Shown here: positions 14,573-23,880 of the stretch, one piece after another
Numbering within the stretch: the first letter of the stretch is position 1
How the letters are laid out: every line of letters begins with the position of its first letter
Origin: a bacterium
Lineage (GTDB): Bacteria; Armatimonadota; Abditibacteriia; Abditibacteriales; Abditibacteriaceae
NCBI GenBank assembly: GCA_004172935.1
Contig: SDZD01000053.1
Coordinates: 1 to 43,791, forward strand
DNA: 43,791 nucleotides
Direction of reading: 5' to 3'
Notes under the pieces: model-generated
Database searches by the model: none
Told to the model about the DNA's origin: nothing
What the model saw: the letters and a program-made list of their open reading frames with translations, nothing else
Made by a program: the position numbers and the translations under genes

Positions 14573-16426
14573 TTACACATGAGCTGTTAATTTTCTAACC
14601 TTTTCAACCTCAATCGGCTTGAATCCGAAAATATCGAACTCCTCGGTATACCCCTTGAGCACACGCGCGCCACAAAATGTCGGATTATAATTGCTATCGG
14701 TAACATCCTTGTCTTGTCGCGCCGATTCGAGCGTCTGGCGCGTTGCCAGCACCGCGAACCCGCACTCATCCGAAAGCGACTGCACTCGCGAGGCGATATT
14801 GACGGCATCCCCCACAGCCCCCGGTTTGAAGTGGTGTTTGTGCCCCACCAATCCGATCACCATCGGCCCAGTATGTAGTGCCACCCCGGCGCGCAAATGC
14901 GGTTGCCGCTCCTTTTCAAGCGTCTCTGACACGTTTATGGCGGCTTTAATGCCCCGGCTTGCATGTCCCTCATCTTCAAAAAGCACAAACACACCATCGC
15001 CGAAAAAGTCGATGGGACGTCCCCCATGCGACTCGACAATGCGCACAATCGTCGTGGTATAAGCGTTCAAATCGGTGATGAGTTGCTGCGGCGTGCGCGT
15101 TTGCGACCACGCCGAAAAGCCGCGCAAATCGCAGAAAAAGGCCGTCGCTACTGCTTCCGTGCCCCCCAATCTTGGGTCGGCGCCCACCGCCAGCAAGCGG
15201 TCTAACATCGTCGATCCCACGACATTGCCCAGTGTGCGCCGCGCCCGCGCATATTCGTAGAGAGCAACACCGTTATAAGTAAGAAGTACGGCCAGGGCGG
15301 GCACCGAGAACGGCGCCACGATGTTCCATCTTTCCCACAGCATCGCTATAACAAGCCACAGAGCGCCAATTTCAAACGCGGTGACAATCGCGCAAATCAA
15401 GAACGTCCAGCGCGCCAGCGGAACCACCAACAGCAGCGCGGCCCCAAGCGATAGCGCTACCACCCACCACACCGAAAGGCGCTGTGGCACCCCGCGCTGG
15501 TCGAGCAGGGTAGCGGTCGCATTCACATGAACGAACAAACCGGGCATCTCGCCATAAGGCGTGGCCGAAACATCCCTTGAGCGGAAGTCCGTCTGCCCCA
15601 CGAAAACCAATTTTCCTTTGAAATCTTTCGCGTCCCACAAATCAAGGGCATTTGCAAATACCACTCGTTGCCACTTGAACACCGTATCCGGCCCCATATA
15701 GTTGACCCACAGTTCGCGTTCCGCCGTAGGCGCCGCTACCTGTTGGGCTGTTTTGCCCGTCGCCAATGCCACCATCTGTAGAGCCACCGCTGGAATCGGG
15801 GGGGGGGCCTTGGTCTTTTTGGTGACCTTGTCTCTCTCTTCCCATAACCGTAGGCGTCGCACAAAACCATCCTCCTGGTCGGCGATAACCTTCAAATGCG
15901 CTCGTGCCCGCGCTGCCTTCTCGAACAGAGGTGCCGAATTTGTCCAGCCAATCGTTTTGCCACCGGGAGCCAAATCTGGCCAGGAGCCGACTACCACATT
16001 GCCCGCCTTTTTCATGGCATCGGCCAGAATTTTGTCTTCTTGCTTCCACCGTGTTAGCAGTCCTTTGTCCTGAAAAATAGGGAGTTCCCCCTCCGATAAC
16101 AGCGAGGCCCGGTCGGCCAGCATCAAGTCGAGCGCTACCGCGCGCGCCTGACTCAAATGAGTGACCAACTCCGCCAATAATGGGCGAGTAATCTCGCGCG
16201 GCAATTCCACGATCACGATGTCGCTTGAGCGCGGTAGCTTTTCAGCGACCGCGCTCGGTGCCAACGGCCTTCGCATATTGAACCCCGCATCGTGAGCCGC
16301 GCTATCAACTAACTCCCCCCAACGAAAACCAAGGTTCCACAAAAACAGCGAAAACAAGGTTGCACACGCTGCCCACAACACATAAAGACGCCAGCGCGAG
16401 GAAGAGAGTTTTGGCGTGACCTTCAT
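14573..16426 (-). CDS. CHASE2-domain membrane nucleotide cyclase (class III)
   Basis: 617 residues. One N-terminal transmembrane helix (about 13-32), an extracytoplasmic CHASE2 sensor to about 310 (with the typical VFVGQTDFRSRDVSATPYGEM), three more helices at about 318-388, then a class III cyclase domain (about 425-600). Metal-binding Asp433 (FFCDLRGFS) and Asp477 (FFGDGVFVLF) and the transition-state pair Asn543 and Arg547 (VNIASR) are present, so it should be active. The purine-specifying Lys found before the second Asp in adenylate cyclases is Asp473 here, which leaves cAMP or another product open. It is the first gene of a leftward three-gene unit with the FecR-TPR-barrel and the Cys-rich protein. 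Confidence 0.92.
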   Translation of the reverse strand: MKVTPKLSSSRWRLYVLWAACATLFSLFLWNLGFRWGELVDSAAHDAGFNMRRPLAPSAVAEKLPRSSDIVIVELPREITRPLLAELVTHLSQARAVALDLMLADRASLLSEGELPIFQDKGLLTRWKQEDKILADAMKKAGNVVVGSWPDLAPGGKTIGWTNSAPLFEKAARARAHLKVIADQEDGFVRRLRLWEERDKVTKKTKAPPPIPAVALQMVALATGKTAQQVAAPTAERELWVNYMGPDTVFKWQRVVFANALDLWDAKDFKGKLVFVGQTDFRSRDVSATPYGEMPGLFVHVNATATLLDQRGVPQRLSVWWVVALSLGAALLLVVPLARWTFLICAIVTAFEIGALWLVIAMLWERWNIVAPFSVPALAVLLTYNGVALYEYARARRTLGNVVGSTMLDRLLAVGADPRLGGTEAVATAFFCDLRGFSAWSQTRTPQQLITDLNAYTTTIVRIVESHGGRPIDFFGDGVFVLFEDEGHASRGIKAAINVSETLEKERQPHLRAGVALHTGPMVIGLVGHKHHFKPGAVGDAVNIASRVQSLSDECGFAVLATRQTLESARQDKDVTDSNYNPTFCGARVLKGYTEEFDIFGFKPIEVEKVRKLTAHV

Positions 16427-16482
16427 AGAGATTTCGTCACAGTTTAAGCCTCATCTCTTCCCCGTACTTGTCCTCATAAACC

Positions 16483-19400
16483 CTAACCCTGAGGCCCGTC
16501 CAACAGCAAATCATGTGGGCGCGGCCCATTGCCAGCCTTGAGCGTATCCATTGATAGGCCAATATCGAGGAATTGTCCGCCTTCCGTCTGATGGCAGTGA
16601 GCGGCGATCACGTTACGCCCCACTTTCAGTGCTGCCAATGCCTCGCGCGGCAGTTCAATCTCCTGATAGTTGTCATGGAACGATGGCTCGCTCCAAACCC
16701 GAACCCCATTCAAATACACCTCGACATCCTCATCATGGCGAATGGTCAGCCGCAAAGTGCGCGGCAACTCCTTCACCTCGAAATCGCGCCGAATCCACAC
16801 ATCCGAAGAGTTCCAATTCGTCGAGGGCCGGCCTCCCGGTACTCCCGTTCCAAACGGTGCCTTGCCCGTTTGCCAGCCGCCATCCACAAAATCGGGCGCT
16901 GTCCAATTATCAGCGGGCTTCTCGAAACTATAGCTCCACTCGACATCGAAATCGCGCCCCAGCGAAACCAGTGCCCCGCGCGGTGGCAACAACGCCACGC
17001 CCAAATTGCGCCACAACTGCGTCCAGAAGGGCCGCTGCTCATTTCCAGTCGCATCCAGCGACGAAACCCACAACGTTCCACCCGTCGCCGGAGTGCTTTG
17101 TAACAACGAAACCCCTGTGCCCCTATTCAACTGCTCGTAAATAATCAGGCTCGACTGCTTGGCGCTTTCGGGTTGACGCGCATAAAGCCCCCAATCGGTT
17201 TTTGCCGCCTTCAACAGCACTTTGGCATTAGCCACAAACGGCCCCTCCAGTTCTGCGAGTTGAATAGGCCGCTCATCGGCGAAATAAAGGTCTTGCAGCG
17301 CGAACCCATCCACTGCCTGAGCCGAAGCGCCATGCAAAAGCGAAGTCGCCACACGCGGTGCTACTCGCAGTTCGGCCCCCAGAAGCGGGCGTAGCAATGG
17401 CAACGCCGCCCCCTTATCGCGCACCATCACCCATACGCGCCCGCCACTCGCCAAAATCTCTTGCGCACGAGTAATCGCGGCTGGTGCCTTAGCCGCCGAT
17501 AGCGTCTCACCATCAATAACCAGCAACTGGGACGTGGCATCGTCCCCCGGTTTTATCCGCATCGGCACTCCCCGTTTGCTCAGCGAATCGAACAGCTCAC
17601 CAGCAGTGTCACCCGCAAACGCGACCATATCTGTCGCATTGGTCGCAACCGGATGAGGCGGCACTTGCGTATGGGCTTTCGCCGCCCACTTCTCGGCATT
17701 CTTGCCCGCGATGGCGTCACGCACCGCATCAAACATCGGAAGCGGGCGATAAAGCGGCAACGAAGCATCGAAACCGGGGTTGAACGTCATCACATAAGGA
17801 GGCAGTCGCTCGATTTGCACTCCCGGTTGATTTTCGACGTAAGCCCCAAACCAAATCCCATCCTTCTTCGAGGGAGGCCGCTTCGCCGGAGTGAAGCCGA
17901 ACGGCAAATGCTCTAAGCCAAACCAAGCCGTCTCACTGGTCGAAAACACCGCCAGATTCGGTTTCGCGCCCTTCACAATGGCTTGATACGCATCTACGCC
18001 CAGCCCTACCGTGCGCCCAGCGGTACTCTCGAACACCACGTCGCCGCCGAAATCCTGCATAAGCGCTGGCTGAGCGAAATAAGTCCCGCCATGCTCGCCA
18101 ATCATGCTTGGCTTGTTCACATCGGGGATCGTTGGTACTCCCAACCCCCAGTGCTTGTTCCACACCGGAAGCGCCCCGTCCAAATCTTGGTCGCCATCCA
18201 CCGAAACCCACGCGCGAGTTGGGTCAAGCGCCAATGGGCGCCGGGCCAACGCCACCAATTTCGCCGTTTCGCGCGCCCGCTCTTCGGGGTTCGCTCCCGA
18301 TAGCGGAGCGAACATTTCGTTCGCCACGCTCCACCCAAAAACGCTGGCATGGTTGCGGTCACGCTTCACCAAATCATCGGTGTGCGAATTCATCCGCGAC
18401 CATGTGATGTCCTCTTTCAAGTTCTGGCTCACGCTCGACCCGAAGTTCGCCCCCTCATCCAGCACGCAAAGCCCCATCTCATCCGCCAAGTCCATATAAA
18501 AAGTCGGATGCGGCTGCGCATGGGGCCGAACCATGTTGCCCCCCATCTCCTTAATTGCCTTCAACTGCGCCCACGCATAGCGCCGCGACCCGATGTAAGG
18601 CCCGAACGGATGCAGCAAATCGCCGAACAGCTGAATCTTCTGTCCATTCAGCCGCAACTCTTTCCCAACAATCGAGAATTGGCGCCACCCAAAGCGCTCG
18701 TATTTCGCATCAACCTTCTGCCCTTTGGCATCAGTTACCGAAAACACCGCGCCATACAAATTCGGGTTATTCGGCGACCACAGCTTTAATTTGCTGCCCA
18801 CTTTGCTCTGCAATTGCAGCGTCACGCTCTTACCCGCCGGGATCGTTACCGCCTGACTGGGAAGTGTCAGCGCCGTCGCCCCAAGGCTCCACTTCGGCTC
18901 CGGCGCACTCAAAACATCCTTGCCTGCTCCATTAACCCACGCCTTTACCTCGCCGCCAACTCGCACCCGTTGAGCTGTTGCGGTGTCGTTGCGAAGCGTG
19001 ACCTGAGCGCGCAATGTGTCGCCCGCCACATCGCTCTGCATGAACGCATCATCGGCGCGCACAGCCGGAAGCCCGACCAGCCACACATCGTTCCAAATGC
19101 CGACGAGGTTATCCATGTTCGAGCCATTGGGATATGTGCGCCGCAACCAGTTCGGATAATCGGGCGAAACCTTATTGAACAGGTTCGACTTGCGCACCCC
19201 AACCAACAGTTCGTTACTTCCCGCTTTCAAGGCGCTGGTAACATCGAGGTCAAACGGCAAAAACGAGTCGAAGTGCGAACCAATCGCTTTCCCATTCACT
19301 ATAATCTGTGCCTCACCCGCCACCGCCTCGAAATGAAGCACGACGCGCTTGTTACCCCACTCCTTCGGCACCGAAAACGAGCGCCGAAGCCACCCCATCT

Positions 19401-19800
19401 CCACTCCTTCCCACGACTCTGGGTAGCTGGGGTAATAAATCGAATCCGCCACATAAGGCCGCTGCGTGCCCTCGCCCGCATCGCGCCCATTGCCCCATGT
19501 GTTCATATTCCACGGCGAGGGAATCTTAATCGGTGTCGTCTCCCATCCCGTAGCGCTTGGTGCTGGCAACGCTGGAGGCGTCCCCGTGTCTCGCTTGAAA
19601 TCGCGTGGCACCGCCACTGGCTGAAACTGCCAGCGCCCATTCAAGCACTGCGACTGGCGCAGCGGCCTTTCGGGGGCCGCGACGATATTATCGGTCGGCG
19701 CGAACACGCGTTTGAACTCGACGCGCCCCTGCGCATTCGATGGCATTGGTAAAACAGCTCCCACAGCGACAGCTGAGGTCACCAAAAAAATACGGGACAT
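16483..19800 (-). CDS. Glycoside hydrolase family 2 enzyme, exported
   Basis: 1105 residues from ATG 19800, where a clean signal peptide begins (MSRIFLVTSAVAVGAVLP, cleavage near SNAQG). Order: GH2 sugar-binding jelly roll (about 50-245), Ig-like domain (to about 370), TIM barrel with acid/base Glu495 (SVANEMFAP) and nucleophile Glu569 (IGEHGGTYF), a long middle region of unclear fold, and a C-terminal beta-sandwich (954-1090) that is also found in the GH2 enzyme at 21395. Family 2 includes beta-galactosidases, mannosidases and glucuronidases; the substrate cannot be told. Size and extra domains suggest polysaccharide side-chain removal outside the cytoplasm. The regulator gene lies 25 bases upstream on the same strand. 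Confidence 0.92.
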   Translation of the reverse strand: MSRIFLVTSAVAVGAVLPMPSNAQGRVEFKRVFAPTDNIVAAPERPLRQSQCLNGRWQFQPVAVPRDFKRDTGTPPALPAPSATGWETTPIKIPSPWNMNTWGNGRDAGEGTQRPYVADSIYYPSYPESWEGVEMGWLRRSFSVPKEWGNKRVVLHFEAVAGEAQIIVNGKAIGSHFDSFLPFDLDVTSALKAGSNELLVGVRKSNLFNKVSPDYPNWLRRTYPNGSNMDNLVGIWNDVWLVGLPAVRADDAFMQSDVAGDTLRAQVTLRNDTATAQRVRVGGEVKAWVNGAGKDVLSAPEPKWSLGATALTLPSQAVTIPAGKSVTLQLQSKVGSKLKLWSPNNPNLYGAVFSVTDAKGQKVDAKYERFGWRQFSIVGKELRLNGQKIQLFGDLLHPFGPYIGSRRYAWAQLKAIKEMGGNMVRPHAQPHPTFYMDLADEMGLCVLDEGANFGSSVSQNLKEDITWSRMNSHTDDLVKRDRNHASVFGWSVANEMFAPLSGANPEERARETAKLVALARRPLALDPTRAWVSVDGDQDLDGALPVWNKHWGLGVPTIPDVNKPSMIGEHGGTYFAQPALMQDFGGDVVFESTAGRTVGLGVDAYQAIVKGAKPNLAVFSTSETAWFGLEHLPFGFTPAKRPPSKKDGIWFGAYVENQPGVQIERLPPYVMTFNPGFDASLPLYRPLPMFDAVRDAIAGKNAEKWAAKAHTQVPPHPVATNATDMVAFAGDTAGELFDSLSKRGVPMRIKPGDDATSQLLVIDGETLSAAKAPAAITRAQEILASGGRVWVMVRDKGAALPLLRPLLGAELRVAPRVATSLLHGASAQAVDGFALQDLYFADERPIQLAELEGPFVANAKVLLKAAKTDWGLYARQPESAKQSSLIIYEQLNRGTGVSLLQSTPATGGTLWVSSLDATGNEQRPFWTQLWRNLGVALLPPRGALVSLGRDFDVEWSYSFEKPADNWTAPDFVDGGWQTGKAPFGTGVPGGRPSTNWNSSDVWIRRDFEVKELPRTLRLTIRHDEDVEVYLNGVRVWSEPSFHDNYQEIELPREALAALKVGRNVIAAHCHQTEGGQFLDIGLSMDTLKAGNGPRPHDLLLDGPQG

Positions 19801-19825
19801 AAACGTTGGTTGGAAAAACAAAAAA

Positions 19826-20893
19826 TTAGGCGCCCTGTGGCGCAAATACCAGTGGAGAAATGGGTGCCTTACCCGTTGATTCCCCCTCAAACAGCGGCGC
19901 ATCATCGGGAAGCATGTGTAGTGGCCCACTCCAGTCGTCGTCGCCCATCATCCACTCCACAGCGCGCCGCAACACCAGCGCACGCGGCGGCGCCTCCAGC
20001 GCCGTCAGGCTCGGATTCAAAAAACGCCCCAACCCCTCCGAGTTGATAGCTGCCACCGAAATATCGCGCCCCACTTGAATGTTCGCCTCATGCAAAGCGC
20101 GTAGCGCCCCGATTGCGGCAGGGCCAGTGGTGCAAAACAGCGCCGAAGCTAATGGTCGCCCTTCGGCGAGTGTGGCGCGCACGCACTCATACGCCGAAAG
20201 CACGGGCATCCGTTCGCACTTCGAGCGCAACTGCCCCCCGATTCCGCGTTCATGGGTGAATGCCCGCCACGCCGCGATACGTTCGCGAATTTCGATGTCG
20301 GGCGCCTGTGAATTGAGGCAATCAATACGCTCATGCCCCAACGAAACCAAATGCTCGAATAGTTTGGTCAGGCTCGAAGGCGGAAACATCGTCGCCGAAG
20401 GCAACCCGGCCTCGCTCTCATTTTGGTCAAGAACAACCGCCCGACAACTCGCTGTCCGCATCTTGCGCGCGATGCGAGTCGGAATCCTCTCTGACGGCGG
20501 CACCAAAAACAATCCATCGAATTTTGTCAGTGCATCCGCCAACAACGCGTCATCCCAGTGCGCGAACGCCACCGAGCGAAACACCACATCGCGCCCCTCC
20601 AGCGCCATGATAACCCCATCGCGCCAGAATTCCACATCCGGCGAAGGCCGCACTAACGCCGCAAACGCGATGGTCTTTTGCGCCTTTCCCGAAGACACCA
20701 CATTCAGCCGCCCATTATCCTGCCGCGACAAAGTGCCATCGCGCGTCAAATCCTGAAGCGCCATCCGCACCGTCGCCCGACTAAGCCCCAACTCCTGCGC
20801 CAACTGGCGCTCAGCAGGCAACCCCTCCAAAACATAATCCGCGTGCGCAATCCGCCCCTCAATCATCTTCCGCGCCAAATCCACTTTGCTCAT
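19826..20893 (-). CDS. GntR-type DNA-binding / LacI-type sensor transcription regulator
   Basis: 355 residues. An N-terminal winged helix of the GntR kind (LPAERQLAQELGLSRATVRM, about 25-45) is joined to a periplasmic-binding-like LacI/GalR sensor (about 72-345; FDGLFLVPPS, LVSLGHERIDCL, SVAAINSEGL). This is the AraR layout: a repressor released by a sugar ligand. It is the first gene of a unit with the GH2 gene 25 bases downstream, and a palindromic site lies in its own promoter, so autoregulation is likely. The other GH2 gene is divergent and 500 bases away. Confidence 0.92.
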   Translation of the reverse strand: MSKVDLARKMIEGRIAHADYVLEGLPAERQLAQELGLSRATVRMALQDLTRDGTLSRQDNGRLNVVSSGKAQKTIAFAALVRPSPDVEFWRDGVIMALEGRDVVFRSVAFAHWDDALLADALTKFDGLFLVPPSERIPTRIARKMRTASCRAVVLDQNESEAGLPSATMFPPSSLTKLFEHLVSLGHERIDCLNSQAPDIEIRERIAAWRAFTHERGIGGQLRSKCERMPVLSAYECVRATLAEGRPLASALFCTTGPAAIGALRALHEANIQVGRDISVAAINSEGLGRFLNPSLTALEAPPRALVLRRAVEWMMGDDDWSGPLHMLPDDAPLFEGESTGKAPISPLVFAPQGA

Positions 20894-20906
20894 ATCAAAC
20901 CGCCTT

Positions 20907-20957
20907 TAGACCAAAATTCAAAAATACTAAATCATATTTTAGTCCAAATTTGGTCTA
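20907..20957. promoter_or_regulatory. Probable operator of the GntR/LacI-type regulator
   Basis: TAGTCCAAATTTGGTCTA (20940-20957) is an 18-bp palindrome with one mismatched pair. A third copy of the half-site, TAGACCAAA, lies at 20907-20915, and ACTAAA/TTTAGT (20926-20943) forms a second overlapping palindrome. All are within 65 bases upstream of the regulator ATG, in an A/T-rich promoter region, which is where an autoregulatory operator is expected. Confidence 0.65.
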
Positions 20958-21394
20958 TTTGATTCAATTCGAGCAAAAAAGTGGCGGCACAGACAGGAAA
21001 AATTTCGAACGCAAATTCGTAGAGACATGGCTTGCCGTGTCCGCGATGGATTCTTAAGCCCGCCAACAAACCTCGCGAATTCAGTGAGTGGTCCCTCTCC
21101 TGCTTACGGGGGAGGTTAGGTGGGGGCCAACAACCCATACATCCCCCCTTACTCCCACACAAAGTGCGGTAGTAACTGGCGCTATTCGTCGGCGAAGGCC
21201 GACGACTCCGTTGGCTGCAGTTTTATACCGCCTTGACCCACTGCCTCAACCATAACGTTATTGCTCTCGCAAGCTCTCATCCTCGCCCGAATAGGCGATA
21301 AGGTTTCACCTCTCTTTCTGCCCAACTGTGACAATGCAACGCGATATAGAGCGATGTTATAGCGTTAAATCATCTGGGTACACTCGCCGTCTCG
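20958..21394. other. Intergenic region between divergent regulator and GH2 genes, with several hairpins
   Basis: No gene seen. Three hairpins: GACATGGC/GCCGTGTC (21024-21041), a G/C-rich CCTCTCC/GGGGAGG stem (21094-21115) followed by TTAGGTGGGGGCC, and TCGTCGGC/GCCGACGA with a GAAG loop (21186-21205). The first two resemble repetitive intergenic elements common in bacteria. No further copy of the TAGACCAAA half-site was found before the GH2 start, so control of the rightward gene by the regulator is unproven. Confidence 0.5.
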
Positions 21395-23668
21395 ATGAAT
21401 AAGAAATCATCTTTGTTGCTCTCTGCAACACTCGCGGCTTCAGGGCTGGCCGCGCTCCCATCGCACGCATGGGAAGTAAAAAAAGCGCCAATTGAAACGC
21501 AGTGGGCTTCCAAGGTGAATCCACAAAAGCCTTTGCCCGACTATCCACGTCCTCAGTTGACCCGTAGCCAGTGGCTCAACCTCAACGGCATCTGGGAATA
21601 TCAGAGCGGTTCCGAAGGCGATGCTACTCCCGTTGGCAAAAAGCTCGGTAGCGAAATCTGCGTTCCTTATCCCGTCGAATCCGCTTTGTCGGGTGTCATG
21701 GAACACCACGACCGCGTCTGGTATCGCCGCAACTTCACCGTTCCTTCCTCGTGGAAGAACAAACAGTTGATGCTCAACTTCGGCGCCGTCGATTACGAGT
21801 CCGAAGTCTTCATCAACGGCAAAAGCGTCGGCGTTCATAAGGGCGGCTATGTCCCCTTCAGCTACGATGTTACTCCCTACCTGAAGGGAACTGGCCCTCA
21901 GGAACTCATCGTTCGCGTCTTCGACCCAACCGAAGCGGGCGGCCAACCACGCGGCAAACAGGTCACCAAACCCGGCGGCATCATGTACACGCCGACAACC
22001 GGCATCTGGCAAACCGTTTGGATTGAGCCTGTGGCGAAGTCGGCAGTGACCAGCCTGCGCATTATTCCCGACATCGACAAGAATGTCGTTCGCATCACCG
22101 TCAACGCCAACAACACGACTGATAAGAGCCGCGTCACCCTCAAGGTGAAGGACATCAACACGGTTGTTAAAACCGTGACGGCTGCCCCCAACGCGGAAAT
22201 CGAAATTCCCATCGAAAATCCCAAGCTGTGGACGCCTAACAATCCCAGCCTGTACAGCGTCGATATTACGCTGGGCGAGGGCAAAACCACCAACGACCGT
22301 GTTTCCAGCTACTTCGGTATGCGCAAAACCTCGGTTGGCATGTCGGGCGGCTTCCCCAAGTTGTTGCTCAACAACAAGTTTGTCTTCCAGATGGGGCCTC
22401 TCGATCAAGGGTTCTGGCCTGAAGGTCTTTACACCGCGCCCACCGATGAAGCGCTCAAGTACGACATCGAGATGACGAAGAAATTCGGCTTCAACATGAC
22501 GCGCAAGCACATCAAAATCGAACCCGCGCGTTGGTACTACTGGGCCGACAAATTGGGTCTGATGGTGTGGCAGGACATGCCCTCGCCCAACTCCTACATC
22601 GGCAACCCTCCGCCAATCGACAAACCCGCTTTCGAGCAGGAAGTCAACGACGTTATCAAAACCCTGTGGAATGCTCCATCCATTGTGCAGTGGGTCATCT
22701 TCAACGAGCAACAGGCTCGCCACGACACCGAGCATCTGGTCAGCGTTGCCAAACAACTCGACCCTTATCGTCCGGTTAACCGTGACAGCGGCGGCGGCAA
22801 TGATGCTGACGACCGTGAAGGAAAAGTCGGCGACATCGACGACGTTCACTCGTACCCACCACCAGCAGCACCCGGACCCAGCCCCGATCAGGCTATCGTG
22901 TGCGGCGAATATGGCGGCATCGGCTACATCATCCCCGGTCACACCCTGCGTTCGCAGGACAACTGGGGCTATACCACAGTGAAAAGCGCCAAAGAGTTGG
23001 AAGAACTCTATGGCGAGTTCGCTGGCATCCTCAAGCGTCTCCACGACGAAAAGGGCCTCAGCGCAGCGGTTTACACCGAAATCACCGATGTAGAAATCGA
23101 GTCCAACGGCCTCATGACCTACGACCGTGTTATCAAATGCGACCCTGCTCAAATCGCTCTCGCCAACAGCTTCAAATACCCGATTCCTCAATTCAAGGAA
23201 ATCGTCGCGACCTCCGAAAAAGAAAGCCAGACCTGGAAGTACACCTTCACTCAGCCCACAGGCGCCTGGACTTCGATTGGCTTCGACGATTCCGCATGGC
23301 AAACCGGCCCCGGCGGCTTCGGCACTGCCAACACACCGGGCATCGGCAAACTGGGCACCGTCTGGGACGGCTCCGACATCTGGATGCGCCGCACCTTCAA
23401 CCCCGGCAACCTGACACCCGCCGAACTGCAAAAGCTCGTCATCCGCGACTACCACGATGAAGACATTGAGGTCTACATCAACGGAGTGCTGGCTTATAAA
23501 CAGGACGGCTACGTCAGCGGCTACGAATCCAAGCCACTCACTCCCGAAGGCCTCACCGCCATCGTCCCCGGTGGCATCAACACTATGGCCGTCCACTGCA
23601 AACAGACTCGCGGCGGACAGTACATCGACGTTGGAATCTCCCTGCGTCAACCACCAAAGGCTCCCTAA
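21395..23668 (+). CDS. Glycoside hydrolase family 2 enzyme, exported
   Basis: 757 residues. Signal peptide MNKKSSLLLSATLAASGLAA with cleavage near SHAWE. GH2 sugar-binding domain at about 55-215 (RVWYRRNFTVPSSW), Ig-like domain to about 310, TIM barrel with acid/base Glu438 (QWVIFNEQQ) and nucleophile Glu505 (VCGEYGGIG). From 614 it has a beta-sandwich module ending GGQYIDVGISL, closely like the tail of the GH2 at 16483 and so probably carbohydrate-binding. The length and motif spacing resemble bacterial beta-galactosidase or glucuronidase-like GH2 enzymes, but the sugar is unknown. No ribosome site precedes the ATG. Ends at a strong terminator, so transcribed alone. Confidence 0.93.
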   Translation: MNKKSSLLLSATLAASGLAALPSHAWEVKKAPIETQWASKVNPQKPLPDYPRPQLTRSQWLNLNGIWEYQSGSEGDATPVGKKLGSEICVPYPVESALSGVMEHHDRVWYRRNFTVPSSWKNKQLMLNFGAVDYESEVFINGKSVGVHKGGYVPFSYDVTPYLKGTGPQELIVRVFDPTEAGGQPRGKQVTKPGGIMYTPTTGIWQTVWIEPVAKSAVTSLRIIPDIDKNVVRITVNANNTTDKSRVTLKVKDINTVVKTVTAAPNAEIEIPIENPKLWTPNNPSLYSVDITLGEGKTTNDRVSSYFGMRKTSVGMSGGFPKLLLNNKFVFQMGPLDQGFWPEGLYTAPTDEALKYDIEMTKKFGFNMTRKHIKIEPARWYYWADKLGLMVWQDMPSPNSYIGNPPPIDKPAFEQEVNDVIKTLWNAPSIVQWVIFNEQQARHDTEHLVSVAKQLDPYRPVNRDSGGGNDADDREGKVGDIDDVHSYPPPAAPGPSPDQAIVCGEYGGIGYIIPGHTLRSQDNWGYTTVKSAKELEELYGEFAGILKRLHDEKGLSAAVYTEITDVEIESNGLMTYDRVIKCDPAQIALANSFKYPIPQFKEIVATSEKESQTWKYTFTQPTGAWTSIGFDDSAWQTGPGGFGTANTPGIGKLGTVWDGSDIWMRRTFNPGNLTPAELQKLVIRDYHDEDIEVYINGVLAYKQDGYVSGYESKPLTPEGLTAIVPGGINTMAVHCKQTRGGQYIDVGISLRQPPKAP

Positions 23669-23680
23669 GCCTAAAAAACT

Positions 23681-23716
23681 AAAGAGCGCGACGATTTCTC
23701 GTCGCGCTCTTTTTTT
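23681..23716 (+). terminator. Intrinsic terminator after the GH2 gene
   Basis: AAAGAGCGCGACGA and TCGTCGCGCTCTTT form a perfect 14-bp stem with a 4-base loop, followed by T4 on the rightward strand, 12 bases past the stop. Confidence 0.95.
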
Positions 23717-23880
23717 GTTGGAAAGTCACAGCAGCCATTACCCCTTCGATTGCGAAAAACTGTCCTCCAACAGTCACGCCAAAACAGCAATTTTGCTTTT
23801 TAGCGGGCCACTTCGCCCCAACGTGTTAAAATGAGATGGGTTTCCGCCCAACTGAGCGGGGTAGAAGCCACGATTTTCCA

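Noticed and set aside
21440..23650. Very long leftward frame opposite the second GH2 gene
   Set aside because: It mirrors the GH2 coding frame, has no domain or start context, and is a codon-bias shadow.
23836..23880. Earlier start for the CarB half at ATG 23836
   Set aside because: It lies only a few bases after a likely -10 sequence and adds non-homologous residues.
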